Below are positions 9,817 to 19,087 of a stretch of 64,000 nt of DNA, in pieces (position 1 is the first letter of the stretch; each line of letters starts with the position of its first letter). The position numbers and the translations under genes were made by a program. Below the pieces are notes generated by a model. It ran no database searches, was not told the DNA's origin, and was given only the letters and a program-made list of their open reading frames with translations. The stretch comes from Streptomyces sp. NBC_00390 (GTDB lineage: Bacteria > Actinomycetota > Actinomycetes > Streptomycetales > Streptomycetaceae). The stretch spans positions 7,378,001-7,442,000 of the forward strand of contig NZ_CP107945.1 in NCBI RefSeq assembly GCF_036057275.1. Direction: 5' to 3'.

Positions 9817-10659
9817 TCAGGGCGTGGCCGGCGCATCGTCGAGAACGGTGACCGCATCGCCCTGGCGGATCGGTCCCGGCACTTCCGGCACGAGGTACTG
9901 GCCGAAGGCGAGCCGGTCGCCGATGCGGCGATGACGGGCCAGCGTGCGCAGCGGTTCCTTGCCGCGCTCGGCGGTGCGCTGGTCGGTCGTGGTGATGACG
10001 CAGCGGCCGCAGGGCTTGGTCACCCGGAAGGTGACCCCGCCGATGGCGATGCGCCGCCAGCCGTCCTCGGCCCACGGTGCCGTGCCCGCCACCACGACGT
10101 TCGGCCGGAACCGGGTCATGGGCAGCGGACCCTCGTCGGCGTGATCGCCCTGTGCGATGAGGGAATTGAGGGCGTCGAGCGAGGTGAGGGTGGTGAGCAG
10201 CAGCGGTGAGGAGTCGCCGAAATGGACCGTCTCCCCGGCGCGGGCGTACGCGGGATCGAGCGGACGCCGGTGGGCGGGGTCGTCGAGATGGACCAGCCGG
10301 ACCTGCGCACCGAGGTACGTGCTGAACCAGTCGTCGGCAGGCCCCTCGGCGGGCACCGCCTCGACCTTGTCCCCGAAGACGTCCGTGACCACCGTGTCCC
10401 GCGGCTCGGGCACGGCGACGGTCAGCGGCACCTGCCCCGGTGCGGTCAGCCGGATGGCGCCGCCGGGCAGCGGCTCGGCCCGCGCCGGGGCCATGCGCGG
10501 ATACCGGCGCTGGGTGAGGACCGTGCCCGATGCGTCGACCAGTGCCCAACGGCGGTCTCCTGCAAGCCCCCACGGCTCCACGACCGCCTCACCGGGCGCG
10601 CACCCCGCCAATGACTTGACCGGGTGGACATGAAGTGAATGCACGACAGGCTCGGACAT
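9817..10659 (-). CDS. MOSC domain protein (mARC-like molybdenum-cofactor protein)
   Basis: A 280-residue protein with an N-terminal MOSC_N beta-barrel (HSLHVHPVKSLAG at about 7-19, WGLAGDRRWALVD) and a C-terminal MOSC domain. The cofactor-ligand cysteine is expected in KPCGRCVITTTDQ (about residues 215-227). The family (YcbX/YiiM/mARC) binds molybdenum cofactor and reduces N-hydroxylated compounds. The electron-donor domain (2Fe-2S ferredoxin) found at the C-terminus of YcbX is absent, so a separate partner would be needed. The ATG at 10659 gives the usual HVHPVKS start. Confidence 0.88.
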   Translation of the reverse strand: MSEPVVHSLHVHPVKSLAGCAPGEAVVEPWGLAGDRRWALVDASGTVLTQRRYPRMAPARAEPLPGGAIRLTAPGQVPLTVAVPEPRDTVVTDVFGDKVEAVPAEGPADDWFSTYLGAQVRLVHLDDPAHRRPLDPAYARAGETVHFGDSSPLLLTTLTSLDALNSLIAQGDHADEGPLPMTRFRPNVVVAGTAPWAEDGWRRIAIGGVTFRVTKPCGRCVITTTDQRTAERGKEPLRTLARHRRIGDRLAFGQYLVPEVPGPIRQGDAVTVLDDAPATP

Positions 10660-10718
10660 GGCCCCATGGTGACACCCGGCACCGTCAGGCGGTCGGCAGA
10701 TCTGTCCGACCAGTCAGT

Positions 10719-10744
10719 CGGGCCGGTCAAAAAAAGCCGGCCCG
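10719..10744 (-). terminator. Possible terminator between two minus-strand genes
   Basis: An 8-bp perfect inverted repeat (CGGGCCGG / CCGGCCCG) encloses a loop that contains seven A on the plus strand (T on the minus). It sits just downstream of the gene at 10750-11205. The T run is inside the loop rather than after the stem, so the termination role is only plausible. Confidence 0.35.
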
Positions 10745-10749
10745 GCCCG

Positions 10750-11205
10750 TCAGTACCCCCGGCTCTGGTACGGGCGGTTGTACGGGTCCTCGTAGGGTGC
10801 GGGCGCCGGGGCGGGACGTGCCGCGGCGGGACGCATGGCTTCGTAGCCGGTGGGCACCGGACGCGACGGCTGCGACTGGTACTGCGTGGGCGCGTAGCCC
10901 CGCGGTGCGACCGCCTGCTGCGGGATGTACGGAGCGGGCGCCTGCTGCAGCGGGACGGGCTGCTGCATGGGCTGATACATCGGCTGGGGATAGCCGTAGG
11001 CGGGAGAGGGGCCCGCCGGAAGGGCGGGGAGCGCCGCAGGGAGCGCCGGCAGGTAGCTGTTGCCGGTGTCGTATGCGGCAGGCACTCGGATCGGGGCGAT
11101 CTGAGGCGTGCCCCGCTCCGCGACCAGGGAGTCGTAGATCGGGGTGTCGGGGAACGACGGCGCGGAGTAGTAACCGCCGCCATAGGTGGAGCGGGGGGAG
11201 GTCAT
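10750..11205 (-). CDS. Pro/Gln/Tyr-rich hypothetical protein (DUF6643-like)
   Basis: A 151-residue low-complexity protein. Its N-terminus (MTSPRSTYGGGYYSA, then FPDTPIYDSLVAERG) matches my memory of a Streptomyces family catalogued as DUF6643. The rest is a proline-, glutamine- and tyrosine-rich tail with repeated YxQP/YxP units ending PYNRPYQSRGY. No membrane segment is seen; such tails are often disordered and mediate self-assembly or protein contacts. The ATG at 11205 is chosen for the conserved N-terminus. The function is unknown. Confidence 0.7.
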   Translation of the reverse strand: MTSPRSTYGGGYYSAPSFPDTPIYDSLVAERGTPQIAPIRVPAAYDTGNSYLPALPAALPALPAGPSPAYGYPQPMYQPMQQPVPLQQAPAPYIPQQAVAPRGYAPTQYQSQPSRPVPTGYEAMRPAAARPAPAPAPYEDPYNRPYQSRGY

Positions 11206-11458
11206 GGCACATAAGTTAAGCCCACGATGTGCTGGTTGGGGAGCCCGATAAGAGGGTTGTTTCTGCAGCTGTGAGTGACGGTGGATCCCTAATGTGAGCG
11301 AATCTGGCAAAAACGGTCGTCCCGCAGCGCATGAATCCTGTAAAGGGCGAGCTGAGAGCGGGTTACCGATGGGTCGGTGGGTCGCCGAGCGGGTCTGGGC
11401 AATAGGTTGAAGCCCAAAATGAACTTCCAGGTGACCGAGACTCGAGATGGGGGCGAGC

Positions 11459-12736
11459 ATGCCCATGCTTAAAGGGGCCAATACTTCGGTGCCCGCGCAG
11501 CGCGTTCGCGTCGAATTGGGATGGGGAGCGGGGCAAGGGGTGCCGGACGTCGACGCGTCGGCGCTCCTCCTTGCCTCCGGCAAGGTCCGATCGGACGCCG
11601 ACTTCGTCTTCTACAACCAGCCCGACCATGCCTCCGGCGCCGTGCACTACGAGGGGAAGCAGACCACGGCGGACTCGGTGACCGACGCGGTGACGGTCGA
11701 CCTCGAACGGGTGGAGAGCGCGATCGAGACGATCGTGCTGGCGGCGTCGGCCGACGGCGGCACCTTCGGCCAGGTCCCGGGGCTGCACATCAGGGTGCTC
11801 GACGCGGCGTCCGGGGCCGAGATCGCGCGGTACGACAGCGCCGACGCCACGGTCGAGACGGCTTTCGTCCTCGGAGAGCTCTACCGGCGCCAGGGCGCCT
11901 GGAAGTTCCGCGCCGTGGGCCAGGGCTACGGGAGCGGACTCGCGGGACTGGCGACGGACTTCGGCATCACGGTCGACGAACCGCAGCAGCCGACGCCACC
12001 GCCTCCCGCACCGCCCGTCGCCGCCCCTGTACCGCCCGCCCCGATGGCACCCCCGCCGCCGCCCCCGCCCGGAGCGGCCGCCACCGCTCCGCCCGCGCCC
12101 GTACGTCTCACCAAGGTCACCCTGACGAAGGACGCCCCGTCCGTCTCCCTCACCAAGCAGGGCGGCACCTCCGGGGCGATGCGCGTCAACCTCAGCTGGC
12201 AGGTACGCAAGCAGTTCCAGGGCTGGGGGGCCAAGCTCGGCCGGGCCGTCGCCATGCACGGCGATCTCGACCTCGACCTGTGTGCCCTGTACGAACTGAC
12301 CGACGGCCGCAAGGGCGTCGTCCAGGCCCTCGGCAACGCCTTCGGCGCGCTCCACCAGCCCCCGTACATCCATCTCGACGGCGACGACCGCACCGGCGGC
12401 ACGCCCGGCGAGAACCTCACGATCAACCTCGATCACAAGAACGAGATCCGCCGCGTCGTCATCTTCGTGACCATCTACGCGGGGGCCCGCAGCTTCGCCG
12501 ATCTGGACGCGACGGTGACACTGCAGCCCCAGAACGGCGCGGCCATCGACTTCTCGCTCGGCGAGTGCACCGTGCCGTCGACCGTCTGCTCGCTCGCGCT
12601 GATCACCAACACCGGCTCCGACCTCGTCGTGCAGCGCGAGGCCCGCTTCCTCGTTCCCGAGCGGGGCGTGAGCCCGCAGCGCACCATCGACTACACGTAC
12701 GGGTGGGGCATGAACTGGACACCGGGCAGGAAGTGA
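11459..12736 (+). CDS. TerD family protein with two TerD domains
   Basis: A 425-residue protein of the tellurium-resistance TerD/TerZ family. The start is the ATG at 11459, placed behind GGGGGCGAG; an in-frame ATG at 11447 is possible. Domain 1 (about 1-172) has the Ca2+-binding signature region [10 protein letters not shown] and the later [21 protein letters not shown] proline-rich linker (about 177-215) follows. Domain 2 (about 218-425) has [31 protein letters not shown] and GEN, again Ca2+-binding positions. TerD proteins are linked to stress sensing, phage inhibition and development. Double-TerD forms are common in Streptomyces. No other ter gene is nearby. Confidence 0.87.
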   Translation: MPMLKGANTSVPAQRVRVELGWGAGQGVPDVDASALLLASGKVRSDADFVFYNQPDHASGAVHYEGKQTTADSVTDAVTVDLERVESAIETIVLAASADGGTFGQVPGLHIRVLDAASGAEIARYDSADATVETAFVLGELYRRQGAWKFRAVGQGYGSGLAGLATDFGITVDEPQQPTPPPPAPPVAAPVPPAPMAPPPPPPPGAAATAPPAPVRLTKVTLTKDAPSVSLTKQGGTSGAMRVNLSWQVRKQFQGWGAKLGRAVAMHGDLDLDLCALYELTDGRKGVVQALGNAFGALHQPPYIHLDGDDRTGGTPGENLTINLDHKNEIRRVVIFVTIYAGARSFADLDATVTLQPQNGAAIDFSLGECTVPSTVCSLALITNTGSDLVVQREARFLVPERGVSPQRTIDYTYGWGMNWTPGRK

Positions 12737-12739
12737 CCC

Positions 12740-13912
12740 TCAGCGGTCGGGCGCGGCCTCGGGGCGTGCGTAGGTACGTCCCTTCCAGGCCGCGCCCCGG
12801 CCACGGTGGTGCTGTACCGCCGAGTCCACTGTCATCAGCAGGTACAGCACGGCGGTGAACGGCAGTGTGGGAGCGAGCAGAAGCGGCTGGCGGTAGTGGC
12901 CCAGCATCGGCAGATACGTTGCCGTCATCACTGCCCAGGCCAGGCCCCCGGCCCAGGCGGCCGGGCCGTCGCCGGTCGCCAGACCGGTGAACAGCGCCAC
13001 GGGCGGAACGAGATAGACCAGCACCAGACCGGCCACTGTCCCGGCGAGCAGCAGCACGCTGTGGCGCAGCTGGGCGTACGCACTGCGGGAGACCATCCGC
13101 CACAGATCCGCCAGCCGCGGATACGGGCGCATGCTGTACACCCCGTCCGCGAGGCCCAGCCAGATCCGTCCGTCCGATTCCCGCACGGCGCGTGCGAGAG
13201 AGACATCGTCGATCACGGCCTGGTGGATCGAGCGCGGAACGTCCGCCCGCCGCGCACTCTCGGCGCGCAGCAGCACACAGCCCCCCGCCGCCGCGGCCGT
13301 CCGCGACCCGGCCCTGTTGACCCGGCGGAACGGATACAGCTGGGAGAAGAAGTAGACGAACGCGGGCACCACCAGCCGCTCCCACCCGCTGGCGACCCTC
13401 AGCCGCGCCATCTGGGAGACGAGATCCAGGCCGTTCGCGTCGGCGGCGGCCACCAACTCGCGCAGACTGTCCGGGTTGTGGGCGATATCGGCGTCCGTCA
13501 GCAGCAGATACTCCGGATCGCCGGCGCCGGCCAGCGCCATGCCGTGCCGCAGCGCCCACAGCTTTCCCGTCCAGCCGGGCGGGGGATCCCCGGGAACCGC
13601 CACCCGCAACGGCAGTCCGCCGTACCGGCCGGCCAGCGCACGGGCCACATCCCCGGTGCCGTCACTGCTCCCGTCGTCGACGAGCACGATCTCCGCCCGT
13701 CCGGGATAGTCCTGCGCCAGCAGGGACGGCAGGGTCAGCGGCAGCACCTCGGCCTCGTCCCTGGCCGGCACGACGACGGCGACATCCGGCCAGCGCACGG
13801 GGGCCGCGCGGGGCGGCAGCCGCTGGTCCGTACGCCAGAAGAAGCCCTGCCCGAGCAGCAGCCATCCCCATGCGGCAAGCGACGCCACGGCGGTCCAAGC
13901 AACAGCGCTCAT
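12740..13912 (-). CDS. Family 2 glycosyltransferase, HpnB-like
   Basis: A 390-residue GT-A fold glycosyltransferase with an N-terminal membrane anchor (about 5-22) and about three C-terminal membrane spans. Motifs: VVVPARDEAEVLPLTLPSLL (about 46-65), VDDGSSDGT (nucleotide binding), TDADI (the DxD-type metal site), and the downstream Q/R-rich region IDDVSLARAVR. PPGWTGKLWALRHG and YAQLRHSVLLL are typical of the hopanoid-associated HpnB family and of carotenoid glycosyltransferases. No hopene or carotenoid genes are nearby, so the acceptor is unknown. It converges on the TerD gene with 3 bp between stop codons. Confidence 0.82.
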   Translation of the reverse strand: MSAVAWTAVASLAAWGWLLLGQGFFWRTDQRLPPRAAPVRWPDVAVVVPARDEAEVLPLTLPSLLAQDYPGRAEIVLVDDGSSDGTGDVARALAGRYGGLPLRVAVPGDPPPGWTGKLWALRHGMALAGAGDPEYLLLTDADIAHNPDSLRELVAAADANGLDLVSQMARLRVASGWERLVVPAFVYFFSQLYPFRRVNRAGSRTAAAAGGCVLLRAESARRADVPRSIHQAVIDDVSLARAVRESDGRIWLGLADGVYSMRPYPRLADLWRMVSRSAYAQLRHSVLLLAGTVAGLVLVYLVPPVALFTGLATGDGPAAWAGGLAWAVMTATYLPMLGHYRQPLLLAPTLPFTAVLYLLMTVDSAVQHHRGRGAAWKGRTYARPEAAPDR

Positions 13913-13970
13913 CCGCCGCAGTCTGCCCCACGGCGGTCGTGCCGCAAGGGCGGTCGACTATGGTGACCGG

Positions 13971-14765
13971 GTGAAGATCGCGCTCATGGACTCCGGAATC
14001 GGCCTGCTCCCGGCTGCCGCCGCGGTGCGTCGGCTGCGGCCCGACGCCGATCTTGTCCTCTCCTCCGACCCCGACGGCATGCCCTGGGGCCCCCGAACAC
14101 CCGCAGGCATCACCGAGCGTGCGCTCGCAGTGGCCCGGGCAGCGGTGGCCCACGGCCCCGACGCGCTGATCGTCGCCTGCAACACCGCGTCGGTGCACGC
14201 CCTGGCCGCCCTGCGCGCGGAGCTGGAGCCCCGGATACCCGTCATCGGCACCGTCCCCGCGATCAAGCCGGCCGCGGCCGGTGGCGGTCCCGTCGCCATC
14301 TGGGCCACCCCGGCCACCACGGGCAGCCCCTACCAGCGCGGCCTGATCCGCGACTTCGCCGGTTCCGTCGAGGTCACCGAGGTCCCCTGCCCCGGGCTCG
14401 CCGACGCCGTCCAGCAGGCCGACGAGAGTGCCGTCGACAAGGCGGTCGCCGCCGCGGCCGCGCTCACTCCCGCCGGTGTACGGGCCGTCGTCCTGGGCTG
14501 CACCCACTACGAGCTGGTCGCCGAGCGCATCCGGGCCGCCGTGCAGGATCCCGCGGAACCGCCCGTCGTGCTGCACGGATCGGCCGGTGCGGTCGCCGCC
14601 CAGGCCCTGCGGCGCGTCGGCATCGCCGCCGCCCCTGAAGCGGAACCGAGCGATGGGCTCACCGTGCTGCTCAGCGGACGGGAAGCCGTACTGCCGGAAT
14701 CCGCTCTTCGCTATGCCGAAGGCCGCTTGCTGCAGGCGATCGACTCGGTCCGCCGACCCGTCTGA
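13971..14765 (+). CDS. Aspartate/glutamate racemase family protein (MurI-like)
   Basis: A 264-residue protein of the cofactor-independent racemase family, starting with GTG. The N-terminal DSGIG (D7, S8) and the two catalytic cysteines in ACNTAS (C70) and GCTHYE (C177) are all present, which supports an active racemase. It is shorter and less conserved than housekeeping MurI, so it may be a paralog acting on glutamate or another amino acid. It is divergent from the glycosyltransferase at 12740 with about 58 bp between starts. Confidence 0.8.
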   Translation: MKIALMDSGIGLLPAAAAVRRLRPDADLVLSSDPDGMPWGPRTPAGITERALAVARAAVAHGPDALIVACNTASVHALAALRAELEPRIPVIGTVPAIKPAAAGGGPVAIWATPATTGSPYQRGLIRDFAGSVEVTEVPCPGLADAVQQADESAVDKAVAAAAALTPAGVRAVVLGCTHYELVAERIRAAVQDPAEPPVVLHGSAGAVAAQALRRVGIAAAPEAEPSDGLTVLLSGREAVLPESALRYAEGRLLQAIDSVRRPV

Positions 14766-14840
14766 CGGGCAGAAGCGGAATCCCCGTCCCGGGTGGCGGG
14801 ACCGCTGCTCGACCAGCGGATGCTGGGTACTCTCCTAAAC

Positions 14841-15419
14841 ATGAGGCACCACTCCGATCGCCAGGGGCACGGCCTTGAATCCGTCCCCGAGGTCTGGACC
14901 GGCCGCGCGACCAACCGTCTGCAGTGGCTGCTCGCCATGGCAGGTGCGGCCTGCCTGGCACTCGGCGTCGAACTCGCCGTCGACTCCAGCTGGGCCACGG
15001 GCATCGTGCCGCTGCTGATGGCCGTGATCGGCTGCGTGGCGGCAGGACTGCTGATGCTCTACGGGACCATCGCCTTCGTCCATGTCGCCGTCAAGGTCGA
15101 CAGGAACGCCCTCGAGGTGCGCTGCGGCCACATGGGGCTGCCGCGCCGCCGTATCCCGCTGGCCCAGGTGGTGGGCGTCGAGGTGGTGCCCCAGGTGACG
15201 CCGCGGGAGTGGGGAGGATGGGGACACCGCTGGCGTCCTGAGCGGGGCACTGCTGTGATCGTGCGACGTGGGGAGGGCATCCTCGTCACGCTGGCGGACG
15301 GCAGGACGTTCACGGTGACCGTCGACGACGCGGAGACGGCGGTCCGGGTCATCCGGTACCGCCTGAACCGGGCGGACACGGGGACCGGGACCGGCACCGG
15401 CACCCCGATAGGGGCGTAA
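14841..15419 (+). CDS. Membrane protein with PH-like domain
   Basis: A 192-residue protein starting at the ATG at 14841 (MRHHSDRQGHG). Two membrane segments (about 30-48 and 56-80) form a hairpin; the C-terminal part has regular strands (KVDRNALEVRCGHMG, RRIPLAQVVGVEVV, VLVTLADGRTFTVTV) like a bacterial PH-like domain. The tail has (TG)n repeats encoded by a GACCGG/CACCGG run near 15380-15405. The function is unknown. It lies 75 bp after the racemase-like gene and may be co-transcribed. Confidence 0.65.
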   Translation: MRHHSDRQGHGLESVPEVWTGRATNRLQWLLAMAGAACLALGVELAVDSSWATGIVPLLMAVIGCVAAGLLMLYGTIAFVHVAVKVDRNALEVRCGHMGLPRRRIPLAQVVGVEVVPQVTPREWGGWGHRWRPERGTAVIVRRGEGILVTLADGRTFTVTVDDAETAVRVIRYRLNRADTGTGTGTGTPIGA

Positions 15420-15590
15420 CGCGTCCCGCGCCGTGCCCGATCAGGGATCAGCGGCCGGTCGGCGACGACGGGCGACCGCGGACGGCCGACCACCGGCCGC
15501 CTGGGTCTCGCGTCGTGGAGTGTTCCGCCGCCCCGACAGCAGGCTCCGGCGCCCGCGTGCCGCGGAGTGGCTCCCTCGGTGAAGGCTCTC

Positions 15591-16679
15591 TCACGGGCGG
15601 CTGTCCGCCTGTGTCCTGTCCGGCCGCGCGGTGCTCGCCGCCACCCGTTCGGAGCAGCCGTCGCCCGCCACGCGCGCCGTCGCCAGTCCTGCCAGCAGGC
15701 CCGCCCCCGCCGTCACGGGCGTGAAGCTCAGTGCGTTGCCGACCGTCGCGAGGAACGCGAGCGCCGTGAGTGCCGCGCCCGCGCCGAGGACCACCGCCGT
15801 GGGGCGGGGCGAGCGCCACAGGCCGTGCAGGATCCAGCCGAAGGCTCCCGCCAGCAGTGCCACTCCCACCACGCCCTGCTCTGCCGCCTGCTGCAGCGGC
15901 GCCGAGTGCGGCTTGCCGTCAGAACCGAGTGACTGCTGTGCCGTGGCGCTCAGTTTGCCGAAGCGCTCCGGCCCGACCCCTCGGACAGGGTTCTCTTCGG
16001 CCAGCTCCACCGCGTCGTGCCACAGCGCCACCCGGTTGGGCGTGAGCGCACCTTCGAGTGAAACCGTGAGCCCGCCCGGCAGCGCATCCGCGGCCATGCC
16101 CCAGGCCGTGCCGGCCACCAGGCCGCTCGCGAGCGCCAGTCCCACCAGTGCGGGGGCACGCCGGCGGATCCGGGTCGCGGCAAGCGAGCACAGCACAACA
16201 GCGAGGCCGGCCACCGCACCGGACAGCGACCCGATCGCCACGGCCACACAGGCCACGGCGAGCGCCAGCAGTCGCAGGGCGAGCCGCAGCCAGACGGGAC
16301 GTGCGGCCGACGCGGCGCAGCAGGCCGCGCCCGTGGCCAGCACCAGCAGCGCGGCGGTCGCACCCGTGTGTCCGGGCTGGGAGGCGCCGCCCGCGGTGGC
16401 CCCGGGGATGCCCTGGCCGGAGGCGATCGCCAGACCGAGCCCGCCGAGTGCCGCGGCAGCGGCGGCGGCGACCGGTAGAACGCTGGCGCAGATACGGCCG
16501 AACGCATACCCCGCAGCGACGGCGAACACGGCGAGCAGCACACCTTCGGGCCGGGACTCCCGCCCCGCGGCGCTGACCAGCGACCACACGGCGCATGCGC
16601 CGAGTACGACAGCACCGGCGACGTCGGGCACCCTGCCGCGCTCCCGTGCCACGGACCGTGCGTCCGGTGCATCTCCCAT
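15591..16679 (-). CDS. O-antigen ligase-like (Wzy_C) membrane protein
   Basis: A 362-residue polytopic membrane protein with about nine hydrophobic segments and one large extracytoplasmic loop. The loop contains NRVALWHDAVELAEENPVRG and GPERFG, followed by HSAPLQQAAEQGVVG, which is the signature of the O-antigen ligase/Wzy polymerase superfamily. In Streptomyces such proteins may attach or polymerise a cell-envelope glycan; the substrate is unknown. It is divergent from lnt with about 200 bp between starts. Confidence 0.78.
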   Translation of the reverse strand: MGDAPDARSVARERGRVPDVAGAVVLGACAVWSLVSAAGRESRPEGVLLAVFAVAAGYAFGRICASVLPVAAAAAAALGGLGLAIASGQGIPGATAGGASQPGHTGATAALLVLATGAACCAASAARPVWLRLALRLLALAVACVAVAIGSLSGAVAGLAVVLCSLAATRIRRRAPALVGLALASGLVAGTAWGMAADALPGGLTVSLEGALTPNRVALWHDAVELAEENPVRGVGPERFGKLSATAQQSLGSDGKPHSAPLQQAAEQGVVGVALLAGAFGWILHGLWRSPRPTAVVLGAGAALTALAFLATVGNALSFTPVTAGAGLLAGLATARVAGDGCSERVAASTARPDRTQADSRP

Positions 16680-16885
16680 TCATCGCCCCCGTATCCCCGC
16701 CGACCCCAGAGTATGACGGGCCCCATGCGCATCAGGACGGGCCGGGGGCCGGCGCACACGGTAACTGCAGTCGTGGCGGTTTGGCACCGCTATGCGCAGG
16801 AACGTTGCTGCAAAGTCCACCCACCGCACTGCCCGGCACCCACCGCACTGCCCGGCCCACAGCGCACCGCCGTAGACTCCGCCAG

Positions 16886-18505
16886 GTGAGTGCCACCATC
16901 ACCCCCGTCGACACCACCCGCCCGGCCCCCTCGGCCGGACGACCGCTGCTGCAGTGGCTCGTACGGCCCGGCGCTGCCGCGCTCTCCGGTGTCCTGCTCT
17001 TCCTGAGCTTTCCGCCACGGCCCCTGTGGTGGCTGGTGCTCCCCGGGTTCGCCCTGCTCGGCCGGACCCTGCGCGGGCGGGGCCCGAGGGCAGCGCTGGG
17101 TCTCGGGTATCTCGCCGGTCTCGGATTTCTGCTGCCCCTGCTGATCTGGACCGGCGTGGAGGTCGGCCCGGTGCCGTGGCTGGCACTGGCCGCGCTGGAG
17201 GCGCTGTTCGTCGCCGTCACCTGCGTGGGGATCGCCGCGGTCTCCCGGCTGCCGGTGTGGCCCCTCTGGGGAGCGGCCGTCTGGATCGCCGGCGAGGCGG
17301 TCCGCGCACACGTGCCGTTCGGCGGCTTCCCCTGGGGCAAGATCGCCTTCGGGCAGGCGGACGGGTTCTTCCTGCCGCTCGCGGCCGTCGGCGGAACACC
17401 CCTGCTCAGTTTCGCCGTCGCGCTGTGCGGTTTCGGTCTGTACGAGACCCTCCGCCAGGTGCTCGTACGGCGCCGCACCGGCGAACTCCCGCGCGGCACG
17501 GCGGTCGTGGCCCTGCTCTGTCTCCTCGTCCCTGTCGTCGCGGGTCTCGCCGCCCGTCCCCTCGTGGACGACTCCGCCGAGGACGGCACCGCGACCGTTG
17601 CCGCGATCCAGGGGAACGTGCCGCGCCTCGGATTCGACTTCAACGCCCAGCGCCGTGCGGTGCTCGACAACCACGCCGAACGCACGGAGCAGCTCGCCGA
17701 CGACGTGGCGGCGGGCAAGGTGCCCCAGCCGGACTTCGTCCTGTGGCCGGAGAACTCCTCCGACCTCGACCCGTACCGCAACGGCGACGCACGCAGGGTC
17801 ATCGACGCGGCGGTGAAGGCGATCGGCGTGCCGACCGTCGTCGGAGCGGTGGTCACCCCCGAGACCGGCAAGCTCCGCAACACCCTCATCGAGTGGGACC
17901 CGGCGCGCGGTCCGGTGGACACGTACGACAAGCGCCATGTCCAGCCCTTCGGCGAGTACATCCCGCTGCGGCCTCTCGTGCGGATCTTCAACGCCGACGT
18001 CGACCGCGTCCGCCGCGACTTCGGACCCGGTCACAAGGTCGGGGTCTTCGACCTCGCGGGCACCAAGGTCGGCCTGGTCACCTGCTACGAGGCCGCCTTC
18101 GACGACGCGGCCCGCGACACCGTCACCAACGGCGCCCAGCTCATCTCCGTACCGAGCAACAACGCCACCTTCGGGCGCAGCGAGATGACCTACCAGCAAC
18201 TGGCGATGTCCCGGGTCCGGGCCGTGGAGCACAGCCGGTCGGTCGTGGTTCCCGTCACCAGCGGCGTGAGCGCGGTCATCATGCCGGACGGGCGCATCGT
18301 CCAGCAGACCAAGATGTTCACGCCGGACGCGCTGGTCGCCGAGGTGCCGCTCCGCTCCTCGCTGACCCCTGCCACGCGCCTCGGCGTCTGGCCGGAGGTG
18401 GCGCTGCTGCTGCTGGCGGCCGGGGCGCTCGGCAAGGTCACCGTCTCGGCCGTGCGCGGGTGGCGGCAGCGGAAGGCCGGCCGGGGCGCCGCTGACGCCG
18501 GTTAG
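16886..18505 (+). CDS. lnt: Apolipoprotein N-acyltransferase
   Basis: A 539-residue integral membrane enzyme that adds the third acyl chain to the N-terminal cysteine of lipoproteins. The start is the GTG at 16886 (VSATITPVDTT). About six N-terminal membrane helices precede a nitrilase (carbon-nitrogen hydrolase) domain from about 235 to 505, and one C-terminal helix follows. The catalytic triad is visible: E289 in WPENSS, K349 in YDKRH and C400 in TCYEAAF, with FGEYIP after the lysine. The gene is intact. A substrate lipoprotein in this window is the binding protein at 43462. Confidence 0.92.
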   Translation: MSATITPVDTTRPAPSAGRPLLQWLVRPGAAALSGVLLFLSFPPRPLWWLVLPGFALLGRTLRGRGPRAALGLGYLAGLGFLLPLLIWTGVEVGPVPWLALAALEALFVAVTCVGIAAVSRLPVWPLWGAAVWIAGEAVRAHVPFGGFPWGKIAFGQADGFFLPLAAVGGTPLLSFAVALCGFGLYETLRQVLVRRRTGELPRGTAVVALLCLLVPVVAGLAARPLVDDSAEDGTATVAAIQGNVPRLGFDFNAQRRAVLDNHAERTEQLADDVAAGKVPQPDFVLWPENSSDLDPYRNGDARRVIDAAVKAIGVPTVVGAVVTPETGKLRNTLIEWDPARGPVDTYDKRHVQPFGEYIPLRPLVRIFNADVDRVRRDFGPGHKVGVFDLAGTKVGLVTCYEAAFDDAARDTVTNGAQLISVPSNNATFGRSEMTYQQLAMSRVRAVEHSRSVVVPVTSGVSAVIMPDGRIVQQTKMFTPDALVAEVPLRSSLTPATRLGVWPEVALLLLAAGALGKVTVSAVRGWRQRKAGRGAADAG

Positions 18506-18549
18506 ATCCGGGCCCGAGTGCGGGGCAGGGGCCCGTTAGGGTCGACGCC

Positions 18550-19032
18550 ATGGGCACCCCTGACTTCATCCGAGAGATCCGGGCCACCGCCGGACACCAG
18601 CTGCTGCTCCTGCCGGGCGTCAGTGCCGTGGTCCTCGACGACGAGGGACAGGTACTGCTCGGCAGGCGCGCCGACACCGGCACATGGTCGATCATCGGCG
18701 GGATCCCGGAACCGGGCGAGGAACCGGCTGCCACGGCGGAACGCGAGGTGTACGAGGAGACGGCGGTGCGCTGCGTCGCGGAACGCGTCGTGCTGGTGCA
18801 GGCGCTGCCCAAGCCCGTCACCTACCCCAACGGCGACCGGTGCCAGTACATGGACGTCACCGTGCGCTGCCGGGCGGTGGGCGGCGAGCCCCGGGTGAAT
18901 GACGACGAGTCGCTGGAGGTGGGTTTCTTCCCGCTGGACGCGCTGCCGGAGCTCAAGCCCTTCGCAACCTTCCGGATCAAGCAGGCACTCACCGATGGAC
19001 CGGCATGGTTCCAACCCACCACCGAGCGATGA
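18550..19032 (+). CDS. Nudix hydrolase
   Basis: A 160-residue Nudix pyrophosphohydrolase. The Nudix box begins at GGIPEPGEEP (about residue 55) and continues with EREVYEETAV, fitting GX5EX7REUXEEXGU with A in place of the last G. The protein starts MGTPDFIREIRATAGHQ. The substrate cannot be assigned. It lies 44 bp after lnt on the same strand, with a start close enough for shared transcription. Confidence 0.85.
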   Translation: MGTPDFIREIRATAGHQLLLLPGVSAVVLDDEGQVLLGRRADTGTWSIIGGIPEPGEEPAATAEREVYEETAVRCVAERVVLVQALPKPVTYPNGDRCQYMDVTVRCRAVGGEPRVNDDESLEVGFFPLDALPELKPFATFRIKQALTDGPAWFQPTTER

Positions 19033-19087
19033 AGTATGGGTGGGGACCACATCGGTCAGCGGATCATCGCTGCTTAGGGTGCCCATC

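Noticed and set aside
16954-18495. A long plus-strand frame inside lnt
   Set aside because: It is an out-of-frame shadow of lnt, rich in Arg and Pro, with no family likeness.
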